DNA of 49,430 nucleotides, from assembly GCA_038254435.1 (NCBI GenBank), contig JBBSGD010000011.1:1-49430 (forward strand), in the 5' to 3' direction. Positions 45,683 to 49,430 of this stretch are shown here, in pieces. The notes beneath the pieces were generated by a model. It was not told the DNA's origin. It worked only from the letters and a program-made list of their open reading frames with translations, and did not search any database. The position numbers and the translations under genes are program-made. Each line of letters starts with the position of its first letter. Positions within the stretch are counted from its first letter, which is position 1. The stretch comes from JBBSGD01 sp038254435. GTDB lineage: Bacteria; Actinomycetota; CADDZG01; WHSQ01.

Positions 45683-46524
45683 CCTCCGGGGGCCGACGAG
45701 ATCGCGTCGATCATCTCGACTACTTGAGTCATGGGAGCCACGTCGTGTACGCGCACGATGCGCGCCCCCTTGACGAGCGACCACGCGACGGTGGCGGCGG
45801 TCCCGAACACCCTCCTGTCGACGTCCACGTCGAGGACCGCTCCAATGAAGGACTTGCGCGAGGTCCCCGAAAGGACCGGGTAGCCGAGCGACACAATCTC
45901 GTCGAGGCGCCGCAACAGCTGAAGATTGTGCCCCGGTGTCTTGGCAAACCCAAAGCCGGGGTCGAGAACTATCGAGTCACGCGCGACCCCCCGCCCCTGC
46001 AGGTCCTCTGCTCGAGCCTGCAGGAAAGCCGTGACCTCTGCGACCACGTCGTCGTAGCGAGCGAGGCCGCGCATCTCCGCGGGAGTGCCCCGGTTGTGCA
46101 TGACGACAAGGGCGGCGCCTGTCGCCGCGACGAGCTCGTCCATGGCGTCTTCGTGTGCCTCACCGAGCTCGTCGTTGACGATGCGTGCTCCCGCCTCGAC
46201 TGCGCGCCTCGCCACCTCGGGCTTGCGGGTATCGATCGAGACCGGCACGGTCAGCTCGTTTGCCAGCTCGCCCACGACGGGAATCACGCGCCGCAGCTCT
46301 TCGGCTTCGTCCACGGACTCGGCGCCGGGACGCGTGGATTCGCCGCCGACGTCCACGATGCCCGCGCCCTCCTTCACCATGGCGGCCCCGTGGGCGATGG
46401 CGACGGCAGGATCCAGCCACAGCCCGCCGTCCGAGAACGAGTCGGGAGTCACGTTGAGCACGCCCATTACCACCGGCTTGTCGAGGGAGATGAGCAGGTC
46501 CCTGCAGCGCAGCTTCACCGTCAC
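45679..46524 (-). CDS. folP: Dihydropteroate synthase
   Basis: DHPS joins pterin pyrophosphate to p-aminobenzoate and is the sulfonamide target. The 281-residue TIM-barrel protein has MGVLNVTPDSFSDGG, DVGGESTRPGAE, SIDTRKPEVA, DPGFGFAKT, SGTSRKSF and a C-terminal RVHDV, all in the expected order. The start is GTG, overlapping the folE TGA by four bases. Confidence 0.98.
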   Translation of the reverse strand: MTVKLRCRDLLISLDKPVVMGVLNVTPDSFSDGGLWLDPAVAIAHGAAMVKEGAGIVDVGGESTRPGAESVDEAEELRRVIPVVGELANELTVPVSIDTRKPEVARRAVEAGARIVNDELGEAHEDAMDELVAATGAALVVMHNRGTPAEMRGLARYDDVVAEVTAFLQARAEDLQGRGVARDSIVLDPGFGFAKTPGHNLQLLRRLDEIVSLGYPVLSGTSRKSFIGAVLDVDVDRRVFGTAATVAWSLVKGARIVRVHDVAPMTQVVEMIDAISSAPGG

Positions 46525-47111
46525 CCTCGAAAGATGAGACGCATGGCTTCGGCCCTAGTGGCTTCGTTGTCCCGAAAACCGCCGTGCACGGCGGAGGTGA
46601 CGGTCTGGGTACCCGGTTGGCGCACACCGCGCATGCTCATGCAGAGATGCTCCGCCTCCATTACGACAAGCACGCCGCGCGGCTGGAGGGCTTCTTGCAT
46701 CGCATCGGCGACCTGAGTCGTCAGTCGTTCCTGCACTTGCGGACGGCGGGCGAGGACGTCGACGAGCCGCACGATCTTGGACAGTCCGGTGATCTGACCG
46801 GACACGTTCGGGATGTATGCGACGTGCGCCTTGCCGATGAACGGGATGAGATGATGCTCGCACATCGAGTAGAGCGGGATGTCGCGCACCATGATCATCT
46901 CGTCGTGACCGGCTTCGAAGACGACGTCGAGAACCGTAGTCGCATCGACACCCATCCCCGAAAAAAGCTCCGCGTACATCGAGGCGACACGCTGCGGTGT
47001 TCGCTTTATGCCGTCGCGCTCAGGGTCCTCACCGATGGCGACGAGTATGTCGCGCGCGCTTGCGGCGATCGCACGGATGTCGACCTGTGGAGCGTGGAGC
47101 TCGTCGCGCAC
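46521..47111 (-). CDS. folE: GTP cyclohydrolase I
   Basis: FolE converts GTP to dihydroneopterin triphosphate, the first step of folate synthesis. The 196-residue protein has zinc ligands in SMCEHHLIPF and EAEHLCMSMRGV, and the core IPNVSGQITGLSKIVRLVDV. The start is GTG 47111, 11 bases after the ftsH stop codon, with no clear ribosome-binding site, so coupling to ftsH is likely. Confidence 0.98.
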   Translation of the reverse strand: MRDELHAPQVDIRAIAASARDILVAIGEDPERDGIKRTPQRVASMYAELFSGMGVDATTVLDVVFEAGHDEMIMVRDIPLYSMCEHHLIPFIGKAHVAYIPNVSGQITGLSKIVRLVDVLARRPQVQERLTTQVADAMQEALQPRGVLVVMEAEHLCMSMRGVRQPGTQTVTSAVHGGFRDNEATRAEAMRLIFRG

Positions 47112-47122
47112 GCGTGCGAAGG

Positions 47123-49063
<1,941 letters not shown>

Positions 49064-49138
49064 CGTGCGCCCAAGGGTAGCAGGGCAATCCGGCTAATCA
49101 ACCCCCGATCAGGGTGCCATCACGCAGGAACAAGGAGC

Positions 49139-49430
49139 TCAGCTCGGAGGCGGCTCGCCGCCGTAGGCGGACGGCCTCAAGACCCCTATGTAGGGCAGAT
49201 TGCGGTACTTCTCGGCAAAATCCAGCCCGTAACCCACGATGAACACAGGCGGGATCTCGAAACCGGGGTACTTGACATCGAGCGGCACTGCCTGCTCGCC
49301 CCTCTTGTAGAACAACGAGCAGATCTCGAGCGACGCCGGGCTGCGGGCCTCGAGGTAGCGCAAAAGATAGGAGATCGTCAGGCCCGAGTCGATGATGTCC
49401 TCGACGAGAAGCACGTGGCGGCCGGTGATC
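49139..49430 (-). CDS. hpt: Hypoxanthine phosphoribosyltransferase (partial, 5' end missing)
   Basis: The enzyme salvages hypoxanthine and guanine with PRPP. The last 97 residues are present, including the PRPP-binding motif VLLVEDIIDSGLT, PPVFIVGYGLDFAEKYRNLPYIG near the C-terminus, and an acidic Pro-rich end. The 5' part lies beyond the window. Its place before ftsH is the usual actinobacterial order. Confidence 0.94.
   Translation of the reverse strand, partial: ITGRHVLLVEDIIDSGLTISYLLRYLEARSPASLEICSLFYKRGEQAVPLDVKYPGFEIPPVFIVGYGLDFAEKYRNLPYIGVLRPSAYGGEPPPS

Overview
The window is about 49 kb of GC-rich bacterial chromosome, almost all of it core genes on the minus strand. Gene content and order point to Actinomycetota: CarD; a DUF3263 gene beside a LytR_C gene; a RadA/CarD/IspD/IspF/CysS/RlmB string; an FtsH/FolE/FolP/FolB/FolK string; RpoB and RpoC of the actinobacterial type; frequent GTG and TTG starts. 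I cannot assign a class or genus. Spacers unlike Mycobacterium or Streptomyces, and no lsr2 gene, suggest a deep or uncultured lineage (inference).

Right to left in the direction of transcription, the first third of the window is the translation and transcription supercluster: tRNA-Trp, secE, nusG, rplK, rplA (20718-17986); a gap of about 1 kb; rplJ-rplL (16955-15963) behind a leader with a textbook intrinsic terminator; a 517-base spacer with two promoter-like sites; rpoB-rpoC (15445-8177); and rpsL-rpsG-fusA-tuf-rpsJ-rplC (5046-1, rplC cut by the window edge). A drug-efflux unit splits rpoC from rpsL: a plus-strand MarR regulator faces a DrrA/DrrB-like ABC exporter, with a palindrome between them.

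From 20.7 to 27.9 kb lie an ECF sigma factor with a zinc-type anti-sigma factor, an AI-2E family membrane protein, convergent trehalose genes otsA and otsB, a membrane-anchored LytR_C protein with its DUF3263 partner, a glutamate-type dehydrogenase and tRNA-Thr(UGU). From 28 to 33.4 kb the order rlmB-cysS-ispF-ispD-carD-radA matches that known in Mycobacterium tuberculosis. ispD has no ATG, GTG or TTG ahead of its conserved N-terminus and appears to start at ATA, overlapping the carD stop.

From 33.6 to 49.4 kb, clpC, lysS, coaX, folK, folB, folP, folE, ftsH and hpt keep the mycobacterial order. Accessory genes sit at the junctions: a secreted Asp-box (sialidase-fold) protein, a DUF2127 membrane protein, a lipoprotein with a periplasmic-binding fold and a secreted HExxH metalloprotease.

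I found no CRISPR array, insertion sequence, prophage or clearly new multi-gene system. The most unusual points are the ispD start, the leader and attenuator architecture of the ribosomal and RNA polymerase operons, the TTG starts of rpsL, rpoB and rpoC, the decayed-looking gap between rplA and rplJ, and lineage-specific tails on NusG and L10.
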